From Oscillospiraceae bacterium (lineage in GTDB: Bacteria; Bacillota_A; Clostridia; Oscillospirales; Ruminococcaceae): a stretch of 11,456 nt of DNA. Positions 1-7,942 of the stretch are shown here, in pieces; positions within the stretch are counted from its first letter, which is position 1; every line of letters begins with the position of its first letter. Under the pieces are notes generated by a model, which ran no database searches, was not told the origin of the DNA, and saw only the letters and a program-made list of their open reading frames with translations. The DNA lies in contig JAFWUX010000197.1 of NCBI GenBank assembly GCA_017523995.1, forward strand, positions 1 through 11,456, in the 5' to 3' direction. Position numbers and translations under genes: made by a program.

Positions 1-329
1 CCCGCTGATTGATTCATGAACACAAGATGAAACCAGCAGACACAAAACAGACCTTTAGCAAAATGGAAGCGGGCACTGTCCGCTGATTGATTCATGAACA
101 CAAGATGAAACCAGAAAACACAAAACAGACCTTTAGCAAATTGGAGGTCGGCACTGCCGACTGATTGATTTATGAACACATGATGGAACCAGCAGACACA
201 AAACAGACCTTTAGCAAAATGGAAGCGGGCACTGCCCGCCACTGCCGGCTGATTGATTCATGAACACATGATGGAACCAGCAGACACAAAACAGACCTTT
301 AGCAAATCGGAGCCGCGCCCTGCGCGGTG
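1..329 (+). repeat. 78-bp tandem repeat array, left subfamily (4 units, runs off window edge)
   Basis: Units begin with GATTGATT at 7, 85, 163 and 251. The period is 78, 78, then 88 bp; the longer step comes from a ~10-bp partial duplication of the hairpin near 240-249. Each unit carries the conserved core AAACAGACCTTTAGCAAA and ends in a 6-bp stem with a 3-nt loop, at 69-83, 147-161, 225-239 and 313-327. The stem sequences differ but remain paired: GCGGGC/GTCCGC (one wobble), GTCGGC/GCCGAC, GCGGGC/GCCCGC and CCGCGC/GCGCGG. The first six bases of the window look like the 3' half of another hairpin, so the array continues to the left. The unit is a multiple of three, which leaves a meaningless open frame on the minus strand. 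No function is known to me. Confidence 0.93.
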
Positions 330-403
330 TAACCTTTTGGGGCGGATGCGGTCTGTATAGATATGGGATGCAGGGGAATTTCTCATTTTTTTCACGGAAC
401 CCC

Positions 404-432
404 TTGTAAAATCCGAAAGAATCATGTATAAT
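404..432 (+). promoter_or_regulatory. Sigma-A-type promoter of the yfhO-family gene
   Basis: The -35 element TTGTAA (404-409) and a consensus -10 element TATAAT (427-432) are separated by exactly 17 bp. Transcription would start near 439, giving a ~50-nt leader. The spacer and -10 closely resemble those of the promoter at 7943-7971. Confidence 0.82.
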
Positions 433-452
433 AGTATCGTATGCACTTTTCT

Positions 453-468
453 GCCCCGTCAGCGGGGC
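453..468 (+). other. Leader hairpin just upstream of the yfhO ribosome binding site
   Basis: GCCCCG and CGGGGC form a perfect 6-bp stem closed by the loop TCAG. It lies in the short leader about 9 nt before the AAGGAGGAG ribosome binding site. It may stabilise the 5' end of the mRNA. It has no T-run and is too close to the start codon to look like a terminator. Confidence 0.5.
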
Positions 469-490
469 AAGAAACAAAAGGAGGAGTTTC

Positions 491-3400
491 ATGGCAAACA
501 AAAAATCGAAAGCTGTGCCTGCCGCACCGCCGCAGAGCGGGGGCATAAAGGGCTGGCTTTCCCGCAACTGGTCGTATCTGGCAGCATTCTTCCTGCCGGT
601 CGCCCTCATCTATATCGCATATCTGATCTTCGGGCTTTACCCTGCCGGAGAGCATTCCGTGCTCGTGCTCGATCTCAACGGTCAGTATGTTTACTACTTT
701 GAAGCCCTCAGAGATGCCTTCCACGGTGACGGCAGTATCCTCTATAACTGGGAGCGCAACCTCTCCGGCGGCTATCAGGGCATCATCGGCTACTATCTCG
801 CCTCACCCTTTACGCTGATCGTGATGCTCCTGCCGCGCACGATGATCCTCGGTGCGCTGCTGATCATGATCCTCTGCAAGCTCGGTGCGGCATCGGTCGC
901 CTTCTGCTACTACGCGCAGAAATCCAAGCATGTCAAGCCGGCGCTCGCCATGCTCCTCGGCACGATGTTCGGCATGTGCTCTTACGGCATCATCCAGACC
1001 ATCGACCCGATGTGGCTGGACGGTCTGGTCTGCCTGCCGATGATCTGCCTCGGTGTGGAGTATCTGATCGACGACGGCAGAAAGCTCAATTACATCATCC
1101 CGCTCGCGCTGATCTGCATCGCAAACTTCTATATCGGCTTCATGTGCTGCATCTTCACCGCGATCTACTTTGTGTTCTATTTCTTCTTCGGTTCGGACAA
1201 GGTCAAGTTCGACAAGAAGAATGTCAAGAACATTATCAACATCATCATCCGCATGGCATTTTCGACAGCCGTCGCAATGTGCTGCGCGATGTTCATGATT
1301 CTTCCGGTTTACAATGCACTGGCACTCGGTAAATTCGATTTCACCACGCCGGACTGGTCTTTCAAGACGCAGTTCAATGTGCTCGATTTCATCGCACAGT
1401 TCACCTGCGTCAACCAGTACAGCTCCGTCAACGTACAGGGCAAGCCGGAAATCTACAGCGGTGTTATGGCAGCGCTCTGCATGCCGCTGTTCTTCCTGAA
1501 CAGACGCATTCCGCTGAAGAAGAAGATCGGCTATGCATTCCTCTGCGTTGTGATGTTCCTCTGCATGCTGATCCGTCCGGTCGATATGCTCTGGCACGGC
1601 GGACAGATGCCGAACTGGCTGCCCTTCCGCTATTCGTTCATCTTCTCCTTCATCATGCTGAGCATGACCGCAATGACACTGCGCTATGCGACCAGCATCA
1701 AAAAGGCTGCGATCGGCGGCAGCTTCGTTGGATTCTTTGTTGTGCTCATGACGATCAACCATTTCGTCACAATGGGCGCGGATAAGCTCATCAACGAGTA
1801 CAACAGAATGTTCATCAGCCAGAAGGGCGATGTCTACCTCGATACCTATAAATCCATCTGGCTGACGGTGCTGTTCCTTGCAGTCTACAGCATCTTCATC
1901 TACATCATGACCAAGAAGAATCCCTCAAAGGGACTGACAACCGCGCTGATGATCAGCCTTGTCGCCGTCACCGGCGTGGAGCTTGTCTACAACGCACGCT
2001 GCGAATTTGAGGAGATTCACAAGGAGGTTTCCTATTCCTCCAGAAAATCCTACCGCGAATATATCCAGTCCGGCCGTGACATGGTTGACAGACTCTATGA
2101 ATCCGATCCGGGCTTCTACCGCGCGGAAAAGACCTATGTCAGAACCGTCAATGACAACGGCGGATTCAAGCTCCGCGGCATCACGCATTCCAGCTCGGTC
2201 ATGAACGCAAAGATTCTGACCTATATCGAGACGATGGGCTATTCTTCCAGCTCCTACTTCTCGAGATATGACGGCAACACGCCGCTCGCAGACAGTGTCC
2301 TCGGCATCAAGTATGTCTTTGACAAGGGTGACGAGAACAAGAACGTCCTGAAGAAGGGCGAGAATGCCGACGTCGGCGCTGCTTATGTCAAGATCAGGGA
2401 TGAGCACGCAAAGACCCAGTCCGAGACCGATATGGATGTCGGACTTTACCAGAACCCGAATGCGCTGAGCATCGGCTACATGGTCAGCAAGGATATCGAG
2501 CGCGTCAACGCGTTTGGGAACGATAACCCGTTCAACAGTCAGAATATCCTGCTCAGCACGATTGCCGGTCAGACAACCTTTACCGCAGGCGGCGGCTTCG
2601 ATCAGTGGCATACCTATTATCACCCGCTGACTGTTACCGAGCCGATGCGCTTCAACCAGTGCTATCAGGATGAATACGGCGATCAGATGCGCTTCCGTGA
2701 ATTCGGCTGGGATTCGAGCAATCCGACCGTTCACCAGCCTGATCCGACCGTTGATATCTTCCTTGAGACCGAAACCGATGAACCGCTCTATCTGTTCTTT
2801 AAGTCTGAAAACCAGAGCAAGGTCAACCTCTGGCTTGCAGATCAGTGGAACGAGAGCGAGGTCGAGATGCTGAATGTGGACGGCACCAATGCCAAGTCGC
2901 TCGGCTCGTTCTTCGAGGGCGATAACTACCACATTCTCTATGTCGGTCAGTATCCGGCAGGTCAGAAGCTCCAGCTCCGCATGACGCTGCTGACCGATGC
3001 TGCAAACACCAAGGAAAAATACACGATCATCAAGCAGTTCTTCTTCTATCACTTCAATTCCGAGCTGTTCGAGCAGGATATCAAGCTGCTGCAGAACGAG
3101 GAATCGCAGTGGAAGCTGACCAAATTCGGCGGCAGAACGCTCGAGGGCAAGATCACCGCGAAGGAAGGTCAGATGATGATGACTTCGATTCCGGCAGAAC
3201 CGGGCTGGAAGGTCTGGGTGGACGGCAAGCTGTATAAGCGCAATGAAACCGTTGACGGCAAGCAGGTCGAGGTCAATTATACCACGCTGTTCAAGGCGAT
3301 GATCGGTGTTGAGCTCGAACCGGGTGAGCACACGGTCAAGATGAAGTACACACCGCCCGGACTCAATGCGGGTCTGTTCACGCTGGTCTGCGGTCTGTTC

Positions 3401-3688
3401 TGCATCGTGATGTTCTATCTCCATGACAAGGAGCAGAATCCGGTTCTGCTGCAGATGCGCGCGAACCGCAAGAAGGGCATCTATGAGCTGCCCTATGAGG
3501 ACGATCCGGATCCGGACCTTGTCAAGAAGCAGAAGAAGGCCGAGAAAACGGAGGCCGAAAGCAAGAAGATCGAGGAGATCTCCGAGAATATGGTCGCTGA
3601 TGAGCTGCGCAAGCTCAAGGAACTGCTCGATGAGGGCGTCCTGACCAAGGAGGAATTTGAGGAGCAGAAGAAGAAGCTCCTGAAATAA
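491..3688 (+). CDS. YfhO-family polytopic membrane protein with C-terminal SHOCT domain
   Basis: This 1065-residue protein belongs to the YfhO family, GT-C-fold membrane proteins. B. subtilis YfhO is implicated in glycosylating lipoteichoic acid from an undecaprenyl-linked sugar, so a role in cell-envelope polymer glycosylation is likely here; the substrate is inference. About 12-13 hydrophobic segments lie between residues 28 and 500, followed by a large outside domain (about 500-955), a last membrane span (957-977) and a charged cytoplasmic tail. An Asp in the first outside loop (D61 in LVLDLNGQYVYYF) sits where this superfamily usually has its catalytic carboxylate. Residues 1038-1065 (ELRKLKELLDEGVLTKEEFE and following) match the short SHOCT domain. 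The start is chosen from AAGGAGGAG at 478-486. The gene is monocistronic, with its own promoter and terminator. No sugar-lipid synthase (CsbB type) lies beside it in the window. Confidence 0.9.
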   Translation: MANKKSKAVPAAPPQSGGIKGWLSRNWSYLAAFFLPVALIYIAYLIFGLYPAGEHSVLVLDLNGQYVYYFEALRDAFHGDGSILYNWERNLSGGYQGIIGYYLASPFTLIVMLLPRTMILGALLIMILCKLGAASVAFCYYAQKSKHVKPALAMLLGTMFGMCSYGIIQTIDPMWLDGLVCLPMICLGVEYLIDDGRKLNYIIPLALICIANFYIGFMCCIFTAIYFVFYFFFGSDKVKFDKKNVKNIINIIIRMAFSTAVAMCCAMFMILPVYNALALGKFDFTTPDWSFKTQFNVLDFIAQFTCVNQYSSVNVQGKPEIYSGVMAALCMPLFFLNRRIPLKKKIGYAFLCVVMFLCMLIRPVDMLWHGGQMPNWLPFRYSFIFSFIMLSMTAMTLRYATSIKKAAIGGSFVGFFVVLMTINHFVTMGADKLINEYNRMFISQKGDVYLDTYKSIWLTVLFLAVYSIFIYIMTKKNPSKGLTTALMISLVAVTGVELVYNARCEFEEIHKEVSYSSRKSYREYIQSGRDMVDRLYESDPGFYRAEKTYVRTVNDNGGFKLRGITHSSSVMNAKILTYIETMGYSSSSYFSRYDGNTPLADSVLGIKYVFDKGDENKNVLKKGENADVGAAYVKIRDEHAKTQSETDMDVGLYQNPNALSIGYMVSKDIERVNAFGNDNPFNSQNILLSTIAGQTTFTAGGGFDQWHTYYHPLTVTEPMRFNQCYQDEYGDQMRFREFGWDSSNPTVHQPDPTVDIFLETETDEPLYLFFKSENQSKVNLWLADQWNESEVEMLNVDGTNAKSLGSFFEGDNYHILYVGQYPAGQKLQLRMTLLTDAANTKEKYTIIKQFFFYHFNSELFEQDIKLLQNEESQWKLTKFGGRTLEGKITAKEGQMMMTSIPAEPGWKVWVDGKLYKRNETVDGKQVEVNYTTLFKAMIGVELEPGEHTVKMKYTPPGLNAGLFTLVCGLFCIVMFYLHDKEQNPVLLQMRANRKKGIYELPYEDDPDPDLVKKQKKAEKTEAESKKIEEISENMVADELRKLKELLDEGVLTKEEFEEQKKKLLK

Positions 3689-3702
3689 CCGACAGTTATG
3701 TT

Positions 3703-3740
3703 AAGCCGCTCCGGTCACTGATCGGGGCGGCTTCCTTTGT
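3703..3740 (+). terminator. Rho-independent terminator after the yfhO-family gene
   Basis: AAGCCGCTCCG (3703-3713) pairs with CGGGGCGGCTT (3723-3733) as an 11-bp stem with one G-T wobble and a 9-nt loop. It is followed by a T-rich stretch, CCTTTGTATTTT. It lies 14 bp past the stop codon. Confidence 0.85.
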
Positions 3741-3764
3741 ATTTTCACTTTTCATTTTCCGCCC

Positions 3765-3793
3765 TTGATTTTTCCGGCAAAATATGGTAAAAT
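3765..3793 (+). promoter_or_regulatory. Sigma-A-type promoter of the Xaa-Pro peptidase gene
   Basis: TTGATT (3765-3770) and TAAAAT (3788-3793) are separated by 17 bp. Start of transcription is expected near 3800, giving a leader of about 50 nt. Confidence 0.7.
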
Positions 3794-3852
3794 GTTAGCA
3801 TATGTAAATCGAAAATCACGAATCAGTGTCAGAAAAGTGAGTTGATAATCCC

Positions 3853-4929
3853 ATGAACAGAATCACAGCACTCTCCGCCATCGTCCGCGAGGAAGGCGCC
3901 GATGCCATGCTCCTGACCGGCGAGGTCAACCTGATCTATGTCACCAAAACCACCGCCCTCGAAGGTCAGTGCCTGATCTTCCCCGACGGTTCCGCCGTCT
4001 TTGTCACCGACGGCAGATACACCGAAACCGCAGAACAGCAGCTCATTCCGCAGGGCTTCTCCGTCATTACGCGCACCAACGCCACCGCACTCTATGAGTT
4101 CCTGCAGCAGCTCCTCCGCGAGCACGGCGTCCAGAAGCTCATGTATGAGGACGATGTCCTGACCGTTGACGAATTCGCCGTGATGCGCGAGCTGCTCGGC
4201 ATCAGCTTTCTGCCGGTCGGCGCAAAGATCCGCAAACTCCGCGCAAACAAATCCGAGGAGGAGATCGCCTGCATCATCCGCGCACAGCGTATCGCAGAAG
4301 CCGCACTGCAGCGTCTGCTGCCGGAGCTGCACACCGGCATGACCGAGCGCGAAGCCGCAGCGCGCCTGAATTACTATATGGCGCTCGGCGGGAGCGAAAA
4401 GCCCTCGTTCGATACAATCCTGCTGTTCGGCGAGAACACCAGCAAGCCGCACGGCGTCCCGGGCGACCGCGCACTCTGCGAGGGCGATTTTGTGCTCGCG
4501 GATTTCGGCGCCGTCTATCACGGCTATCATTCCGATATGACGCGGACAGTCGCATTCGGCTCCGCAACCGATGAAATGCGCAATGTCTATGAGACGGTGC
4601 TCGCGGCGCAGGCTGCGGCAGAGGCGGCAGCGCGCGAGGATATGCTCTGCTGCGATATGCACAATGCCGCTGCGGAAGTCATCGCAAATGCCGGATACGG
4701 GCAGTATTTCACACATGCGCTGGGACATTCGGTCGGTCTGGAGATTCACGAGTCGCCGGTCGCATCGCCGCGCTGCAATGTGCCGCTGACACGCGGTATC
4801 GTCATGACGGATGAGCCGGGCATTTATATGGCAGGCAAATTCGGCGTGCGGATCGAGGATATGCTTGTGATCACGGATGACGCACCGCGCAATCTGACGC
4901 AGTTCCCCAAGCAGTTCACGATTATCTGA
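3853..4929 (+). CDS. M24 family Xaa-Pro aminopeptidase
   Basis: A 358-residue cytoplasmic metallopeptidase expected to remove N-terminal residues preceding proline from peptides. Residues 1 to about 125 form the creatinase-like N-terminal domain (NLIYVTKTTALEGQCLIFPDGSAVFVTDGRY region). Residues from about 130 on form the pita-bread peptidase domain. All five dinuclear metal ligands are visible: D217 (ADFGA), D228 (YHSDMTRT), H292 (THALGHSVGLEIHE), E321 (DEPGIY) and E335 (VRIED). H200 in KPHGVPGDR and H299 in IHE fit the proton-shuttle and substrate-binding histidines. Length is typical of the short bacterial Xaa-Pro peptidases. The ribosome binding site is weak (AAGTGAG, about 12 nt upstream), but no better start is present. 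It has its own promoter and terminator, so it is probably expressed as general metabolism. Exact substrate preference cannot be read from sequence; the M24 assignment itself is firm. Confidence 0.93.
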   Translation: MNRITALSAIVREEGADAMLLTGEVNLIYVTKTTALEGQCLIFPDGSAVFVTDGRYTETAEQQLIPQGFSVITRTNATALYEFLQQLLREHGVQKLMYEDDVLTVDEFAVMRELLGISFLPVGAKIRKLRANKSEEEIACIIRAQRIAEAALQRLLPELHTGMTEREAAARLNYYMALGGSEKPSFDTILLFGENTSKPHGVPGDRALCEGDFVLADFGAVYHGYHSDMTRTVAFGSATDEMRNVYETVLAAQAAAEAAAREDMLCCDMHNAAAEVIANAGYGQYFTHALGHSVGLEIHESPVASPRCNVPLTRGIVMTDEPGIYMAGKFGVRIEDMLVITDDAPRNLTQFPKQFTII

Positions 4930-4940
4930 GCAAAGAAATA

Positions 4941-4984
4941 AAGCCGCTGAAATGAGCATAACAGCTTGTTTCAGCGGCTTTTGC
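4941..4984 (+). terminator. Terminator after the Xaa-Pro peptidase gene
   Basis: AAGCCGCTGAAA (4941-4952) pairs perfectly with TTTCAGCGGCTT (4969-4980), a 12-bp stem over a 16-nt loop. It is flanked by A-rich sequence on the left and TTTT on the right, so it could also act on minus-strand transcripts. Confidence 0.88.
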
Positions 4985-5031
4985 CTGAGCCGGATCAATC
5001 TATAAACGCCATTCTCCACAATTCCAACAAC

Positions 5032-5069
5032 AAAAACGCCGGATAAAGGTCAGATCCCTCTATCCGGCG
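5032..5069 (-). terminator. Terminator of the sigma/anti-sigma operon
   Basis: TATCCGGCG (5061-5069) and CGCCGGATA (5037-5045) form a perfect 9-bp stem. On the minus strand it is followed by TTTTTG (complement of 5032-5036). It lies 15 bp past the stop of the convergent gene ending at 5084. Confidence 0.82.
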
Positions 5070-5083
5070 AAAATCATATCCGA

Positions 5084-6724
5084 TCAAAAATTCCCGAAAT
5101 CTATGTGTCTGAGTTCTCCGTCAATGATGAAGCCGCCTGCAAAATTGCCCGAAATCCAGATCAAATCCGGCGACGCACTCTGTACGAACTGAATCGTATT
5201 CGGTGTCTCGAAAATCACTTCCTCGGACATATCCTCCGGATTCAGATAGAAAAGCTGATCCTTGCCGACACGCGCATGCCTGCTGCAAAGCAGTCTGCCG
5301 CCGCATTCGATGAGCTGCACGGAATCCGCTATGTTCTCCTGCAAAGCCTGCCCCTGCTCTGTCTCAAAATCATAGACCTTTATCGAATAGGTCGTGTTGA
5401 TGCGTCCGCCGGAAACCTTGCCGTCTACAATCAATTCTTCATTGGTGTCAAAGCCCTGCTCATAATAGAGATTACCGTCCAGAATCACATAGCTGACAAT
5501 GCCCTGAAAGGAGCTTTTCCCGACAACCTCTCCCGTATTGATGTCATATACGAAGAAATCCGCATTCTGTCCGAAATGCCCGATTTTTTTTGTGGAAAGC
5601 TGTGCGCCGTAAAGCCGGTTGCTGCCTGCGTCATACTGCCATGACCTCGCTTCTGCCGACAGAAGAATTGCCGCCTCCGTTGCCGGCGTATAGATCAGAT
5701 TGAACCAGACCGCCTCGTCTTCGGTGGCACTGCTGATCATCTGTCCGGAAATCAGATACTTGCCGGATGTGCCGAGCTTTATGATGTCATAGTATTCGAT
5801 ATTGTGATACGAATAATATGCGTTTGCCTGATCCGCTGTGAGCCCTGCATTTTCGAGGATCAGCTCCTTATCCGGCGCGAAGAAAATTTCTCTGCTGCCG
5901 TCCGGATTGATCCGGATCAGCATATCGCTGTCATTCAGGTAGCCGTTCTGGTCAACCTCCTGCTCATAGAGCACCTCGCCGTCTGTCAGCATGTTCATAT
6001 AGCGATACCGCAGGCAGTCCTCCGTATTATGCAGACAGCCCGGCGTCTGACAGAGCAGCTCCTCATAATAATGCCCATTGCTGTTGAGCGCTGTCTTGCT
6101 GATGCGCCCTCTGCCGCCGATATACCAGAAATCATCATCCTCCAGAATCGGCTGCGAAAGACCGTTGAGTACGCCCCTGATTTTCAGCTCGCCATTGCCG
6201 CCGAAGATATTGGTTCCTGTGGTGTGGGGCGTCTCCTCCGGCTCTGCGGAAGGTTCCGTCTGCGTGACCTCTGCGGACTGCGCAGATGGTACTGCATCAC
6301 CCGTTGCGGTTGTCTCCGTGACCGGCACACCGGCGGAATCGGTCTGTATATTGATCTCCGTGACCGCAGATGACAGCGATACGCCCGGTGTTGTGCCGAT
6401 TGTGTCAATCGTCTCCTGATGCACGCGCCAGACCATTGCACCGACCGTCACCGCAATGACCGCAGCGACCGCCGTCAGCCCGATTGTCAGATTGCGGATC
6501 GGGTTTGCGGACTTCTGCTGTCTGGGCGGCTGAACGTCCCGGACCGCAATGCTGCGGCTTTGCTCTGATTTTGTCTGCTGTACGGGCTGCATCTGCTGCC
6601 GGTCATTTTCAGCAAAGAGCGCATTGATCTCCTCTGCCGCATCCTGTGCAGGAGCATCCAGCGCCTCCAGACGGCAGGATTCCGGCAGTCTGCCGAAGGC
6701 GTCAAATAAATCGCGCGCTTTCAT
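5084..6724 (-). CDS. Membrane-anchored putative anti-sigma factor with outside propeller-like domain
   Basis: A 546-residue single-pass membrane protein encoded directly behind an ECF sigma factor. A cytoplasmic part (1-77) begins DLFDAFGRLPESCRLEALD, resembling the N-terminus of many clostridial sigma-associated membrane proteins. One transmembrane segment follows (79-99), then a Ser/Thr/Glu-rich linker (about 105-170) and a large outside domain (175-546). Recurrent beta-type segments such as DDFWYIGG, DGNLYYEQ and GGRLLCS suggest a beta-propeller-like fold. C225, C230, H232 and C237 form a C-x4-C-x-H-x4-C motif seen in related clostridial propeller-like outside proteins. The start codon overlaps the sigma stop (ATGA), with GGAGGG 7 nt upstream inside the sigma gene, so translation is coupled. 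The inferred job is to hold the sigma factor at the membrane until an outside signal arrives. No classical zinc anti-sigma (ZAS) motif is visible, so the anti-sigma call rests on topology and gene order. Confidence 0.72.
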   Translation of the reverse strand: MKARDLFDAFGRLPESCRLEALDAPAQDAAEEINALFAENDRQQMQPVQQTKSEQSRSIAVRDVQPPRQQKSANPIRNLTIGLTAVAAVIAVTVGAMVWRVHQETIDTIGTTPGVSLSSAVTEINIQTDSAGVPVTETTATGDAVPSAQSAEVTQTEPSAEPEETPHTTGTNIFGGNGELKIRGVLNGLSQPILEDDDFWYIGGRGRISKTALNSNGHYYEELLCQTPGCLHNTEDCLRYRYMNMLTDGEVLYEQEVDQNGYLNDSDMLIRINPDGSREIFFAPDKELILENAGLTADQANAYYSYHNIEYYDIIKLGTSGKYLISGQMISSATEDEAVWFNLIYTPATEAAILLSAEARSWQYDAGSNRLYGAQLSTKKIGHFGQNADFFVYDINTGEVVGKSSFQGIVSYVILDGNLYYEQGFDTNEELIVDGKVSGGRINTTYSIKVYDFETEQGQALQENIADSVQLIECGGRLLCSRHARVGKDQLFYLNPEDMSEEVIFETPNTIQFVQSASPDLIWISGNFAGGFIIDGELRHIDFGNF

Positions 6725-7278
6725 AGTAATCCCTCCAGTTCAAGATACTGCCGCAGCTTTTTCCGCAGACGCATCAGCGTGACCTTGACGGTGCTTTCGC
6801 TGACCTGCTTTCGTGCTGCGATTTCCGGAATCGGCATGGCATAAGTATACCGCAGGACAAATGTTGTGCGCTGCTCTGCCGTCAGCGATTGCAGAAAACG
6901 GCTGAGTGCTTCATCGAGCATGCGCTGATCGACTGCCTGCTCGACAGATTCCCCGTCCGCGATGCATTCTGCAAGCTCCTCTAAGACAGCAGGCTGCTTT
7001 CCGCCGCCGCGCCGCTTTGCATTGCGCTGATCGAGCCGGTTCATCGAAAGATTGCGCGTCACTGCCGCAAGATACGCAAAAAGATGCTGCGGCTGCTCTG
7101 CAGGGAGCTTCTGCCATGCCTGCATCAGCACATCGCTGACAATCTCCTCGGCATCCTGTCTGCTGCAGAGCAGTTCGTTTGCGATCTGCCGCAGCTTTGC
7201 GCCGTATTTTGATTCTGTCTCCGCGATTGCGCTCTCATCCTGTGCCCGATAGAGAGCGAGCAATTCTGTATCCTGCAT
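6721..7278 (-). CDS. ECF-type RNA polymerase sigma-70 factor
   Basis: A 185-residue sigma factor with only regions 2 and 4, as expected for extracytoplasmic-function sigmas that redirect RNA polymerase to a small regulon. Region 2 spans about residues 8-90, including QDAEEIVSDVLMQAWQKL, the -10-recognising helix area, and FAYLAAVTRNLSMNRLDQ. Region 4 spans about 120-178 (LTAEQRTTFVLRYTYAMPIP, then EIAARKQVSESTVKVTLMRL), a helix-turn-helix that contacts the -35 element. The start is supported by GGAGGTGA at 7283-7290. It is the first gene of a two-gene operon with the membrane protein that overlaps its stop by 4 bases, the classical arrangement for a sigma and its cognate anti-sigma. The regulon cannot be read from this window. 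Autoregulation is common in the family but no convincing ECF promoter was identified upstream. Confidence 0.92.
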   Translation of the reverse strand: MQDTELLALYRAQDESAIAETESKYGAKLRQIANELLCSRQDAEEIVSDVLMQAWQKLPAEQPQHLFAYLAAVTRNLSMNRLDQRNAKRRGGGKQPAVLEELAECIADGESVEQAVDQRMLDEALSRFLQSLTAEQRTTFVLRYTYAMPIPEIAARKQVSESTVKVTLMRLRKKLRQYLELEGLL

Positions 7279-7362
7279 CCTGTCACCTCCGGATCGTAAT
7301 TTGAGATCTCATAAACATAGTAGGAAAAACTGTGTGATCGGTTGACAATCTCCCTCAAACAA

Positions 7363-7391
7363 ATATTATCACATTCTCCCCGAAAGCGCAA
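7363..7391 (-). promoter_or_regulatory. Weak candidate promoter of the sigma/anti-sigma operon
   Basis: On the minus strand, TTGCGC (complement of 7386-7391) and TAATAT (complement of 7363-7368) lie 17 bp apart. Both match the consensus poorly. A different candidate between this site and the start codon is an ECF-like TGTCAACC (complement of 7341-7348) with CTACTATG downstream, which would fit autoregulation. I cannot decide between them. Confidence 0.25.
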
Positions 7392-7400
7392 GTGCGTAAA

Positions 7401-7428
7401 AATGAGAAATTAGAAATGAGAAATTAGA
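7401..7428 (+). repeat. Perfect 14-bp tandem duplication
   Basis: AATGAGAAATTAGA occurs twice in direct succession (7401-7414 and 7415-7428). It sits between the sigma operon's upstream region and the 78-bp repeat array. Probably a slippage product; no role is apparent. Confidence 0.8.
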
Positions 7429-7437
7429 AACTGCGGT

Positions 7438-7899
7438 GTGCGCTGCGCGCACGGATTTATAATAATAGAGCCGGCACTGCCCGCTGATTGATTCAAAAAC
7501 ACATGATGAAACCGGCAAACGCAAAACAGACCTTTAGCAAATAGGAGGCGGGCACTGCCCGCTGATTGATTCAAAAACACATGATGAAACCGGCAAACAC
7601 AAAACAGACCTTTAGCAAATTGGAGGCGGGCACTGCCCGCTGATTGATTCAAAAACACATGATGAAACCGGCAGACACAAAACAGACCTTTAGCAAATTG
7701 GAGGCGGGCACTGCCCGCTGATTGATTCAAAAACACATGATGAAACCAGCAAACGCAAAACAGACCTTTAGCAAATTGGAGGCGGGCACTGCCCGCATAT
7801 GGGTGCAGGCACTGCCAACTGCGATTGATTCATAAGCACTCGATGAAGACAGCAAACGTAAAACAGACCTTTAGCAAATTGGAGGCGGGCACTGCCCGC
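7438..7899 (+). repeat. 78-bp tandem repeat array, right subfamily (5 units)
   Basis: GATTGATTC occurs at 7486, 7564, 7642 and 7720 with exact 78-bp spacing. A diverged fifth unit at 7823 follows a ~25-bp insertion containing a damaged extra hairpin half. Hairpins with a 6-bp stem and ACT loop end the units at 7548-7562, 7626-7640, 7704-7718, 7782-7796 and 7885-7899. A leading partial unit (7470-7484) has one stem mismatch. At the left border, GTGCGC-TGC-GCGCAC (7438-7452) is another 6-3-6 hairpin with a different stem and loop. Compared with the array at 1-329, these units share AAAACA instead of the left array's ATGAACA after GATTGATTC, and an ATTGGAGG instead of an AATGGAAG flank. Each array is thus homogenised separately. 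Both arrays have the same orientation. Confidence 0.93.
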
Positions 7900-7903
7900 C
7901 CGC

Positions 7904-7934
7904 CCGTTTACCGCGAAAAAGTGACCGTTTACCG
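7904..7934 (+). promoter_or_regulatory. Two direct-repeat operator-like boxes upstream of promoter P1
   Basis: CCGTTTACCG occurs at 7904-7913 and again at 7925-7934. The 21-bp spacing is two helical turns, so both sit on the same DNA face. The second box ends 8 bp before the -35 of P1. The identical architecture recurs at P2. The binding protein is unknown to me; an activator is favoured by position upstream of -35. Confidence 0.68.
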
Positions 7935-7942
7935 GAAAAGGG

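Noticed and set aside
211..609. Minus-strand open frame of ~130 codons across the left repeats and the start of the yfhO-family gene
   Set aside because: The repeat unit is 78 bp, a multiple of three, so an open frame repeats automatically (AKGLFCVC...HHVF pattern). It overlaps a promoter and the antisense of a firm gene and has no ribosome binding site.
803..3424. Long minus-strand open frames (319 and 499 codons) opposite the yfhO-family gene
   Set aside because: They are antisense shadows caused by the codon bias of the plus-strand gene; the products are low-complexity, rich in acidic residues, Arg and His, and match no family.
7342..7367. TTGACA on the plus strand at 7342 with ATTATC 17 bp downstream as a promoter into the repeat array
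   Set aside because: The -10 match is poor and no gene or structured RNA follows at once; I regard it as chance.
7410..7736. Minus-strand open frame encoding repeated 26-residue units
   Set aside because: Same cause: periodic repeat in frame. Changes between copies conserve the DNA hairpin rather than amino acids, and no ribosome binding site is present.
7470..7899. CRISPR array
   Set aside because: The whole 78-bp unit is conserved; there are no unique spacers between short repeats, and no cas genes nearby.
7548..7899. Repeat hairpins as a series of transcription terminators
   Set aside because: The stems are only 6 bp with 3-nt loops and no T-run follows on either strand.
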